Assembly (NCBI GenBank): GCA_002428385.1
Contig: DIWB01000034.1
Coordinates: 81,749-105,832, forward strand
Source of the DNA: Bacteroidales bacterium UBA6117
GTDB taxonomy: Bacteria; Bacteroidota; Bacteroidia; Bacteroidales; VadinHA17
Length of the DNA stretch: 24,084 nucleotides
Reading direction: 5' to 3'
Positions 1 through 6,898 of the stretch are shown here, piece after piece. The position numbers and the translations under genes were made by a program. Below the pieces are notes generated by a model, which saw only the letters and a list, made by a program, of their open reading frames with translations, had not been told where the DNA came from and made no database searches. Positions within the stretch are counted from its first letter, which is position 1. Every line of letters begins with the position of its first letter.

Positions 1-10
1 CGTATCTCAT
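1..10 (-). CDS. 5' end of next gene, probable 4Fe-4S ferredoxin subunit (partial)
   Basis: Only three codons (Met-Arg-Tyr) lie inside the window. The ATG at 10-8 overlaps the TGA stop of the molybdopterin oxidoreductase as ATGA, which indicates translational coupling. In polysulfide/thiosulfate-reductase-type operons the catalytic subunit is normally followed by a small four-cluster ferredoxin subunit, and such subunits often begin Met-Arg-Tyr. The identity is inferred from context, not seen. Confidence 0.4.
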
Positions 11-2247
11 GATGCCACCTCCTCTCCTGCGACTTCAGTGACAAAGGTCACAAAGTTCCCCCTCATACCTGTTCCTCCCATGATTGGATCGACAAGCACT
101 TTGGTGATCAGATTGGTATCGCTGGCACCCTTGCCATAGCATCGCTCCAGTTTCTTCTGATCGTGCCCGAATCCGTGGACCATATAAACGGAATCCCATC
201 TTATACGTTCGGTGATCCGCACTTTAATGGGGAATTCAGATCTTTTACCGTCCTGGTTCATCAGGTGGATATACTGGCCTGAAGATAATCCCCATTCCTT
301 TGCCACACGCGGATTAACCCACAGGGTATTTTCATCCATCAGGTCGGTCAGGTTCGGGTTGTTTGATGTACGGCTGAATGTATGCATGGGCGCTCTTCCG
401 TAATTGAGGCGGTAGTATCCTGGCGGCGGCTCTTCGTGGGCCGTGTATTTTGGCATGGGATCGTAACCGGCATCCGCAAATGTTGTTGAATAAAGTTCAA
501 TTTTCCCGGTGGGGGTATAGAACTCAACATCCTGGCCCGGCTGGAAGTAAAGGTCGCCATACTGCCTGTCAAAAGTCTTGACACCAAGCCGCAGCATCTC
601 CTCCAGACTGCTTCCCACCTGTTTCAGCTGCCAGTCGAGCTGGTCCTCAATTTTCTCAAACGGAAAATATTCAATCACTCCAAGTCGTTTCGCCAGTTCC
701 CTGGCCATATAGTAAGCAGGGCGTGTATTATATGAAGGTTCTGCAGCCGGAGCCCTCAGGGCAATCTGCGGTTTCCGGTGAGGCCCCACTCTTATGTCGT
801 CATAGCGTTCAAGATAAGTGCATTCGGGAAGGATCACATCGGCCCAGCCGGTTATTTCCATCGGCATTGTATCGATGACAACAAGGAGCTGAAGGGCCTG
901 GATAGCCTGAAGAGTGTTTGCCTGGTTGGGAAGAGTCTCAATGAGGTTTGTTCCGTTCACAATCCATCCCTGGAACTGGCAGTGGCGGCTCGGATCAGGC
1001 ACAGTGGCATCGCATACGCCATTTGCCAGAACAGTGTCGGCCAGCTTGTACAGATCCGGGAATTCCGTCCTCCATGATCTTTTAGGTTCAGGATACGGCG
1101 GATGCTGGGGCTCTGGCAGTTCGAAGCTTTCGGGACTGAAGAATCCTCCCCTTCGTCCCCACGAACCAAGGAGAGCGTTAAGGATAGCAACAGCCCTGAG
1201 CCGCTGTGTGTCGTCGCCATACCATGTTACATGGCGTCCCGGGTGAATGATAACTGCCGGGGAAGCATTAGCCATCTCGCGGGCGGTTTCGCGGATCACT
1301 GTCGGATCGATGGTTGTGATACCGTAAGCCCATTCCGGAGTGTTGTTCTTAACATGTTCCTTAAGATATTCAAAACCATATGTGTATTTCTCCACGTACG
1401 GTTTATCATATAGTTCTTCTGTAATTATTACATTGATCCAGGCCAGAAGCAGGGCAAGGTCGGTTGCCGGTTTTATCGGAAGCCAGTACTTCGATTTACC
1501 CGCGGCAGTAGAGAAACGGGGATCGACTGTGATGATGGTTGCCCCCTTGTCGATAGCATCCGACATTTCCTGGACCTGTCCGTTGTGCATGTTCTCACCA
1601 ATGTGGCTGCCGATAAGGACAAGGCATTTTGTATCACGGATATCTGTCCTTTCGGGGCTTTCGATGGTCTCGCCAAAGGTACCCTGGAATGCAACTTCCC
1701 GGGGTCCGCGGCATTGTGCATACGACGGAGCTGCAATATGGGGTGAACCAAGGGCCCGGAGCAGGTTGGTGAAATATTTTCCTCCCGAGCCGTGGGTGAA
1801 AAGGGCAAGGCACTCGGGACCATGTTCAGCAGATATTGTCTTAATTTTATCAGCTATATAGTCAAAGGCTTCCTCCCAGGTTGCTTCCCTGAAAGTCTGT
1901 TTGCCGCGTTCCTCTGTACGTATGAGAGGGGTACGTAAACGGTTTTCATCGTAGTACATCCCAATGCCGCCGGTGCCGCGGGGGCACAGGCGGCCATTGC
2001 AATTAAGGTCCTCAGCATTACCGATGATCTTTTTTATTGCCCCTTTTTCATCCTTGTAAATCCAGCCGGCGCATTTCCAGAAACAAACCTCGCAGTAAGT
2101 CGGGATCCGGCGGAGCGGATCTCCTGCCGAAGCCATCAGCGCGGTTTGCCCCTGTTCCGCTGCCAGCAGTCTGAACCCCGCCGCGCCCGCCATTACTGCT
2201 CCTGCCCCGATAGCTGAGATCTTGATGAATTGCCTTCTTGTTGCCAT
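7..2247 (-). CDS. Tat-exported molybdopterin oxidoreductase, polysulfide/thiosulfate reductase-like catalytic subunit
   Basis: This 746-residue protein is a complete DMSO-reductase-superfamily catalytic subunit. Residues 4-10 hold a twin-arginine motif (TRRQFIK) followed by a hydrophobic Ala/Gly stretch, so it should be folded in the cytoplasm and exported by Tat. Cys52, Cys55, Cys59 and Cys88 have the C-x2-C-x3-C-x28-C spacing of the N-terminal 4Fe-4S cluster. Cys179, in SYAQCRGP, sits where the family has its Mo/W-ligating Cys or Sec. The C-terminal part (PTGKIELYS, then WVNPRVAKEWGL) is the molydopterin-dinucleotide binding domain. Family knowledge points to a periplasmic quinol-linked reductase of sulfur compounds or a related oxyanion, working with a ferredoxin subunit and an NrfD-like anchor that should lie off the left edge. 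The substrate cannot be deduced. It lies 132 bp downstream of the aldo/keto reductase on the same strand. Confidence 0.9.
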   Translation of the reverse strand: MATRRQFIKISAIGAGAVMAGAAGFRLLAAEQGQTALMASAGDPLRRIPTYCEVCFWKCAGWIYKDEKGAIKKIIGNAEDLNCNGRLCPRGTGGIGMYYDENRLRTPLIRTEERGKQTFREATWEEAFDYIADKIKTISAEHGPECLALFTHGSGGKYFTNLLRALGSPHIAAPSYAQCRGPREVAFQGTFGETIESPERTDIRDTKCLVLIGSHIGENMHNGQVQEMSDAIDKGATIITVDPRFSTAAGKSKYWLPIKPATDLALLLAWINVIITEELYDKPYVEKYTYGFEYLKEHVKNNTPEWAYGITTIDPTVIRETAREMANASPAVIIHPGRHVTWYGDDTQRLRAVAILNALLGSWGRRGGFFSPESFELPEPQHPPYPEPKRSWRTEFPDLYKLADTVLANGVCDATVPDPSRHCQFQGWIVNGTNLIETLPNQANTLQAIQALQLLVVIDTMPMEITGWADVILPECTYLERYDDIRVGPHRKPQIALRAPAAEPSYNTRPAYYMARELAKRLGVIEYFPFEKIEDQLDWQLKQVGSSLEEMLRLGVKTFDRQYGDLYFQPGQDVEFYTPTGKIELYSTTFADAGYDPMPKYTAHEEPPPGYYRLNYGRAPMHTFSRTSNNPNLTDLMDENTLWVNPRVAKEWGLSSGQYIHLMNQDGKRSEFPIKVRITERIRWDSVYMVHGFGHDQKKLERCYGKGASDTNLITKVLVDPIMGGTGMRGNFVTFVTEVAGEEVAS

Positions 2248-2379
2248 GTATAAAGATAGATATCTGAATTTTTAAATATATAGAGAAATCCTAAAATATA
2301 AACAGGAAGCAAAAAGAAGAATTTTTTACTCCCGGAAAGGAAATAATGCTTTATACGTTATTTTCAATCAACCAATTTA

Positions 2380-3864
2380 TCACACGGTCAGCAGGGCTGT
2401 TTCCGATTTCCGGCCGGCAGCATCGACTGCGATGATCCTGAAATTCTTTCCCGACCTTGCTTCAAACATAAAGGGGTCCCTTGTAACCTGTGGTACATGT
2501 TTCACTGTTCCGATAATGGTCCCGTCGCCTTCAATGTCGTAATGGGATAAAGGTTCACTTCCGGCATAGCTGGTATCCCATGAAAGCTTTATTCCGTCTG
2601 ATTTGGCAATCTGTGCATTTCTGGGCGGAGTGAGGCCGGAGTCGGGCAGCTGGAAGTAATTTGTTTCGCCGTTGCGGGCTCTTTCGCCGATCTTTTCAAG
2701 TTCGCGCCGCTGGCTTTCACTGAGAGCGTCGGGCGCTATCTGGGCGGCATAGTAATTCTGGGTAAGCTGGCACTTTAGCGGATCGTCGTCTATCTGGCCG
2801 ATTCCTATGATGAGTGTATGAATTCCGGCAGTTGTAAGAACATATTCGATAAGGGGACGGCTTGGAACTGATTCCGTACCGACGAACCTGACCACCTGTT
2901 CCGGCTTGTTCGTCCATCCGGGTTCCTTGGTGTACATGGTCCCGTCGGAGAAGACCTTCATGGCGATGATACCTATATTCCTTGCCTTTGCAACAGGGAT
3001 AACGTTGTACTGCATGTTGAGGTAGCGCCTGTCGTTGACATTTATTGCAACAAGCATACCGTCGAGTAAATCCCATTTATCGCGCTGAATCATATCGATC
3101 ATCACCGGGGCGCTGTAATGGCCGGAGAAGCCGATATGCCTTATCAGCTTTTCATTTTTCGGGTTCAGTCCGGTAATGTTTGTGCCGTCCCTGTAATCGC
3201 GAAGTGCAACCAGGGCGCCGAAGTTATCATTAACATCAAGCGGGGTTTCAAGACCCTTGTACACCACATCAACCTCTTCAGGATTGGTGATATTATGGAT
3301 AAGCATCATGTTTACGTAGGCTCCTTCGGGATATGTCCCGTCATCATTGCCGAATATCTGTGAAAGGGTACGTTTGAGATCTGCCACTGCTCCTTCTGCG
3401 TGGTCGCCGTTGGTACTGTTCCTGACGTTGTCGATCTGAGGATATCCCCCCTTTGCCCAGCGGATCATGGTTTTGTTTGTAAGAAAGATGGATTCCCTGA
3501 GTGACTGGTTGTACCCCTTCTGCCCGGGTATAAGGTTAAGTTCCCTGAAGGCTTTTCCGTAATTCATCTGGCTGGGACCGTACACGTTGGATGTATCGAA
3601 GTAGTTAACACCCAGGTCAAATGCCTTTTTAATGATTGCAACCGGATCTACTCCGTCAGGAGTCCACTGAATGGAGGCCTGACCGCCGAGTCCCAGTGTG
3701 GTTACATCGAAATTGATCCGGCCGAAGCGCCGTTTCATGGGAGCCGGGATGACAGTGTTGGAGCAGGAAAGCTGGGGCAGCAGTGCCACACCTGCAGCAG
3801 CTGCAGCCGATAGCCGCATGAACTGGCGGCGCGTAAGCATGGTTCTTTTTTTTGGAGCTGTCAT
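2380..3864 (-). CDS. Tat-exported aldo/keto reductase with extra C-terminal beta-sandwich-like domain
   Basis: From the ATG at 3864 the protein has 494 residues. A twin-arginine signal (LTRRQFMRLSAAAAAG) starts at residue 10. The aldo/keto reductase barrel follows, and the catalytic tetrad can be picked out: Asp and Tyr in YFDTSNVYG, Lys in FLTNKT, and His in MMLIHN. The last 80 or so residues (SDGIKLSWDTSYAG to RIIAVDAAGRKSE) resemble a fibronectin-III/Ig-like module and are not part of a normal AKR. An upstream ATG at 3915 is open in frame, but it lies 5' of a good TAnnTTTG promoter element at 3898-3905, so the start at 3864, or the ATG at 3840, is preferred. Export by Tat implies a tightly bound cofactor loaded in the cytoplasm. 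It shares strand with the molybdoenzyme and could be cotranscribed. The substrate is unknown. Confidence 0.85.
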   Translation of the reverse strand: MTAPKKRTMLTRRQFMRLSAAAAAGVALLPQLSCSNTVIPAPMKRRFGRINFDVTTLGLGGQASIQWTPDGVDPVAIIKKAFDLGVNYFDTSNVYGPSQMNYGKAFRELNLIPGQKGYNQSLRESIFLTNKTMIRWAKGGYPQIDNVRNSTNGDHAEGAVADLKRTLSQIFGNDDGTYPEGAYVNMMLIHNITNPEEVDVVYKGLETPLDVNDNFGALVALRDYRDGTNITGLNPKNEKLIRHIGFSGHYSAPVMIDMIQRDKWDLLDGMLVAINVNDRRYLNMQYNVIPVAKARNIGIIAMKVFSDGTMYTKEPGWTNKPEQVVRFVGTESVPSRPLIEYVLTTAGIHTLIIGIGQIDDDPLKCQLTQNYYAAQIAPDALSESQRRELEKIGERARNGETNYFQLPDSGLTPPRNAQIAKSDGIKLSWDTSYAGSEPLSHYDIEGDGTIIGTVKHVPQVTRDPFMFEARSGKNFRIIAVDAAGRKSETALLTV

Positions 3865-3897
3865 GACAGAATGGATTTGATGGTTTAGTGCATAATG

Positions 3898-3905
3898 CAA
3901 AACTA
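3898..3905 (-). promoter_or_regulatory. Bacteroidota -7 promoter element upstream of the aldo/keto reductase
   Basis: On the minus strand this reads TAGTTTTG, an exact match to TAnnTTTG. Transcription would start roughly 7-10 bp downstream, near 3888-3891, about 25 bp before the ATG at 3864. No clear -33 TTG was found at 19-21 bp spacing, so strength is uncertain. Confidence 0.5.
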
Positions 3906-3994
3906 AAAAAAACAATGTAAACTTTTATGATCCTGATCATTTAAACTCATATGCAAAGCAAAAGTTTAGAAACGTTCTGCTTCACCTAACCGGG

Positions 3995-5692
3995 TTAAAG
4001 ATTATCCAGAATAGTCTTCAGGGCATCCTCGTTCCAGGTCTTTCTGATTTCAATCGTTATTGCGTCGTCGAGGTGCCATAAGCTTTTTATCCCTTCAAGC
4101 TGTGATTCCCTGACAGAAAGTATCAGATGGCTGACCGGCCGTGCCAGCAGTGCGTCAATGCCGGAGGCCCAGCCACGGCCGCTTATCTCCAGCGCTCCCA
4201 CCTCATCAATAATGATGATCCCCTTACCTGAGGAGTTCAGGATATTTGCTCCCTTTTCAATGCTGCCAGGCACAATGATGAATCTGCCAATCCTTTCAGA
4301 TTCGGGTTCATCGGACTTCCTGAGGAATTCATGACTTTCGCCCGTCTCTATGTTTACCAGACTGTAACCTGCTGTCCCGGTGTCATCGCTCTTTCGTTCT
4401 GAAATAATTCCCTGAGGGTGGTATCCGTTTTTCCGGAGAGCCTCTGCCAGCAGTTTCAGAAAGGTGCTTTTCCCGGAACCCAGGGGACCTGTCACAATGA
4501 ATGTTTTCGTGGCCGGAGCCGACCTGCCCTTTATCTCATGAAACCTGCCCTCGGCCTGCTTTAGGATATGATAAAAGATGGAAACCGGATTCCTCTCGAG
4601 GCTCCTGAAATCGGGAACGGATGAAATGAAGTGAGGAAGGCTTTCGGCCGACAGTTCAAGTGCCAGAGGCAGGTTCCTGAATGATGTCCCCTGAAAGAAA
4701 TTTCTTATCCGCGGATTGTACAATTCGGTTCCAAGAACAGTGAATCCGGCAATTATCAGGGCAGCCCTGAAATTCATCTGTATCCCTGTAAGTATTCCCT
4801 CCTGCCATGAAATTTCGCCCTTTTGTGCCTTGCTGAGAGCAAAGGCAGTGATCAATGTAATAAATACAAAGAATATCCAGAATTTCGGCCTTAATATCTG
4901 ACGGAGGGCTCTTTTATATCTGATTGACCATATTACTATCACCGTTATTACGACAGGGGCCCAGACGAACCAGGGAGTAGTATTCAGAATGACAAAACTG
5001 CCGGTAAGAAGGATGATGTCAGCAATAAGCCATGGTATCGAGTAATCAAAGGCCGGCCGCATTGGCGGTTCTGTTTTGCTGAGGGGCTTTTGTCCAGGGG
5101 CAATCAACCCTGAAGAAGGCTGCTTCTTCATTTTTCTGCCCACTAAAATACCTGTCACTCCTGCAATCAGGCCAAAAATGGCAAAAACAACAAGCAGTGC
5201 AAGGATGGGCAGCCAGGCAATATCAGTCTGGATGTTAAGCTGCCGCTGAGCCATCCCGATAAGGTTGTTATATACCTCAATTATGTTTTCGCCGTAGAAA
5301 ATGATGTAGTTGGCAATTTTCTGAAACAGGTTCCATGACATTGCCAGCATGGCTCCGATGAGATAACCCGCGATGGTTCGTCCCGACAGGCGGACGGATA
5401 TTTCGATAAGCAGCGATTCGGCGATGATGGCAATCATTGGTCCGAAGATCACGGCGCTCGGCGACAGGGTTTTCAGTAAGGCACAGATAAGGCCTGCACG
5501 CCAGAACAAGCCTCTTTCAGTCCACATGTAACTGATCGAGATAAGAATTATGACGCCTATAGCTGTCAGAATATTGCCGCTGAAAGGGACTCTCAGGTTA
5601 TGAAGAAAGCTGCCCAGGACAATCTCCGACGCAGCCCAGATTGTACCGGTTATGGAAGCCTTGATCCACTTTTCGCTCAGTTTGTTGTTCAT
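3995..5692 (-). CDS. Multi-pass membrane protein fused to THEP1-type nucleoside-triphosphatase
   Basis: From the ATG at 5692 the protein has 565 residues. Residues 1-190 contain several hydrophobic segments, with a layout like an ECF-transporter S component. Residues 215-390 hold further membrane segments and a hydrophilic part (NFRAALIIAGF, then LPLALELSAESLP) that recalls EcfT/CbiQ. Residues 396-565 are a P-loop domain of the THEP1/NTPase_1 (DUF265) type: Walker A GPLGSGKST at 402-410, GIISERK at 428-434, and Walker B GIIIIDEVGALE at 491-502. THEP1 proteins hydrolyse NTPs in vitro, but their cellular role is unsettled. The ECF reading of the membrane half is inference. An alternative start at 5737 would add 15 unlikely residues. 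The gene heads the leftward set that includes the molybdoenzyme, so a role in cofactor or metal supply is possible but unproven. Confidence 0.75.
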   Translation of the reverse strand: MNNKLSEKWIKASITGTIWAASEIVLGSFLHNLRVPFSGNILTAIGVIILISISYMWTERGLFWRAGLICALLKTLSPSAVIFGPMIAIIAESLLIEISVRLSGRTIAGYLIGAMLAMSWNLFQKIANYIIFYGENIIEVYNNLIGMAQRQLNIQTDIAWLPILALLVVFAIFGLIAGVTGILVGRKMKKQPSSGLIAPGQKPLSKTEPPMRPAFDYSIPWLIADIILLTGSFVILNTTPWFVWAPVVITVIVIWSIRYKRALRQILRPKFWIFFVFITLITAFALSKAQKGEISWQEGILTGIQMNFRAALIIAGFTVLGTELYNPRIRNFFQGTSFRNLPLALELSAESLPHFISSVPDFRSLERNPVSIFYHILKQAEGRFHEIKGRSAPATKTFIVTGPLGSGKSTFLKLLAEALRKNGYHPQGIISERKSDDTGTAGYSLVNIETGESHEFLRKSDEPESERIGRFIIVPGSIEKGANILNSSGKGIIIIDEVGALEISGRGWASGIDALLARPVSHLILSVRESQLEGIKSLWHLDDAITIEIRKTWNEDALKTILDNL

Positions 5693-5751
5693 CCCCTGAA
5701 ATGATACCTGGTTTCCCGAAAAGAAAGTAAAAAACACTGGTGCCGGACCAT

Positions 5752-5856
5752 GGTATTCGGTAATCAGTATCCGGTATTCGGTAAAAGTTGCTGGTTGCTG
5801 GTTCAGTTACTGCTTATTGCTTACCTATCACTGATTACTGAATACCGGTTCCTGTA
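5752..5856. repeat. Degenerate 7-bp tandem repeat array A (15 units)
   Basis: The stretch divides into 15 consecutive 7-mers without a slip. Examples are GGTATTC (5752 and 5773), GGTAATC (5759), GTTGCTG (5787 and 5794), TACTGCT (5808), TATTGCT (5815), CACTGAT (5829) and TACTGAA (5836). Units drift gradually, from G-rich-strand versions on the left to near-complementary versions on the right. As a result 5752-5768 is an inverted copy of 5830-5846 with one mismatch in 17, and the array could fold as a hairpin. It lies about 60 bp upstream of the membrane/THEP1 gene and holds no convincing ORF. Confidence 0.8.
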
Positions 5857-5934
5857 TTCTTCCGCCAAAATTAGCAATTCCCGATTATCTTTAGCAAAAA
5901 TCTGCGCTTATGTAGAAATGGGCCTGTTTCTTGA

Positions 5935-5983
5935 GTTGGCAGTTGGCAGTCGGCCTGAGCTCTGTGCCCTGAGCCCTGAGCCC
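5935..5983. repeat. 7-bp tandem repeat array B (7 units)
   Basis: Seven in-phase 7-mers are present: GTTGGCA twice (5935, 5942), GTCGGCC (5949), TGAGCTC (5956), TGTGCCC (5963) and TGAGCCC twice (5970, 5977). It is separate from array A by about 80 bp of non-repetitive DNA and has different unit sequences. Together with array A it accounts for most of the gene-free interval 5693-6065. The remaining bases show nothing else I can support. Confidence 0.75.
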
Positions 5984-6065
5984 TTCATCGCAACATTGTT
6001 CCCCCCAAACAATAAACCCTGCCCTTTATTTGTTATCTTTATACCGTATTAAAAGGAAAGCAAAA

Positions 6066-6233
6066 TTGGAAAAATCGCTCAGATATATCAGGGTAAATTC
6101 CCGCACGGTTGTGGGGATCAGGAGCGATATGCCCGATGATCAGGTGAGGAAGAAATTCGCAGATAACCTGAAGCTCTCGCCGTATTTCAATCCCAAAAAA
6201 TTCTTTGTGATTTCAAAAAGCAGGTGGATCTGA
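6066..6233 (+). CDS. Small basic protein of unknown function
   Basis: The 55-residue reading frame starts at a TTG (6066), preceded at about 8 bp by AAAGGAAA, one of the few Shine-Dalgarno-like sequences in the window. The frame is open further upstream to a TTG at 6030, but that one has no ribosome site. The product begins MEKSLRYIRVNSRTVVG and ends NPKKFFVISKSRWI. It is rich in Lys/Arg, with no signal peptide, membrane segment or Cys. A weak promoter-like TATCTTTA lies at 6034-6041. I do not recognise the family. It sits alone between repeat array B and the lemA promoter. It could be a spurious frame, but its composition is protein-like. Confidence 0.45.
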   Translation: MEKSLRYIRVNSRTVVGIRSDMPDDQVRKKFADNLKLSPYFNPKKFFVISKSRWI

Positions 6234-6287
6234 TCCCCGGAAGGAATAAGCCGGACGGTTTATGCTGCTCACGAAAAACTTTTTTTC

Positions 6288-6295
6288 TATATTTG
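6288..6295 (+). promoter_or_regulatory. Bacteroidota -7 promoter element of the lemA operon
   Basis: The sequence TATATTTG matches TAnnTTTG exactly. Transcription starting about 7 bp downstream would begin at or near 6302, which leaves a 5' UTR of roughly 38 nt before the GTG start of lemA at 6340. The -33 region has no perfect TTG. Confidence 0.55.
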
Positions 6296-6300
6296 GAAAC

Positions 6301-6317
6301 CCGCGGCTATTCCGCGG
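6301..6317 (+). promoter_or_regulatory. Stem-loop CCGCGG-ctatt-CCGCGG at the predicted 5' end of the lemA transcript
   Basis: Two self-complementary CCGCGG hexamers (6301-6306 and 6312-6317) are separated by five bases. The stem falls at the start of the transcript predicted from the -7 element at 6288-6295. A 5'-terminal stem-loop can protect mRNA. Alternatively it is a weak terminator for the small gene ending at 6233, though only a short TTT follows. Confidence 0.4.
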
Positions 6318-6339
6318 CTTTAACGAATAATCCATTCCA

Positions 6340-6888
6340 GTGGCTATAGTAATTATTGCAATTGTGGTATTATGCGGAGGATTTTACCTCTTCATATACA
6401 ACCGGCTTGTCAGACTTGTCAATTATGTCAGGGAGGCCTGGAGCGGCATAGATGTGCAGCTTAAGAAACGACACGATCTGATCCCCCTTCTGGTGGAGAC
6501 AGTCAGGGCATATGCATCCCATGAGAGAACCCTCCTTGAAGCCATCACCAGTCTCAGGACACAGGGGATGTCAGCTTCTTCCATCAAGGAGACGGAGATG
6601 GCAGAAGTAGGATTGTCAAAAGCCCTGGGAAAGCTTTTCGTAGTGGTGGAAAACTATCCTGACCTCAAGGCCAGTCAGAATTTTCTTGAACTCCAGAGGG
6701 ATATTTCGAAGGTTGAGAATGATCTTCAGAAAGCCCGGCGTTACTACAACGGCACTGTACGTAACTACAACATCCTGATTGAACAATTCCCCTCAAGCCT
6801 TGTTGCAAAAATAGCAGGGCACAGGCAGAAGGAATTCTTTGATATTGGCAATGAATCGGAAAGATCCGTGCCCGAATTCAAGATGTAA
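6340..6888 (+). CDS. lemA: LemA family protein
   Basis: The 182-residue protein has one N-terminal membrane segment (about residues 4-22) followed by a long helical domain. LemA hallmarks are visible: YVREAWSGIDVQLKKRHDLIPLLVETV after the membrane anchor, the segment ending in YPDLKASQNF, and RRYYNGTVRNYN. The GTG at 6340 is the only plausible start, because an in-frame TAA lies just upstream. LemA proteins are widespread helical membrane-anchored proteins whose molecular role is not settled. The gene is 10 bp upstream of the DUF2207 gene, its usual partner in many genomes, and is likely cotranscribed with it. Confidence 0.92.
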   Translation: MAIVIIAIVVLCGGFYLFIYNRLVRLVNYVREAWSGIDVQLKKRHDLIPLLVETVRAYASHERTLLEAITSLRTQGMSASSIKETEMAEVGLSKALGKLFVVVENYPDLKASQNFLELQRDISKVENDLQKARRYYNGTVRNYNILIEQFPSSLVAKIAGHRQKEFFDIGNESERSVPEFKM

Positions 6889-6898
6889 TACCCCCTCG

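Noticed and set aside
1340..1861. Plus-strand open frame of 173 codons opposite the molybdopterin oxidoreductase
   Set aside because: It is antisense to a strongly supported gene with intact catalytic motifs and has no recognisable domain. It is a shadow frame.
5752..5983. CRISPR array or phage attachment site
   Set aside because: Units are only 7 bp, degenerate and without spacers, and there are no cas genes, integrase or tRNA nearby.
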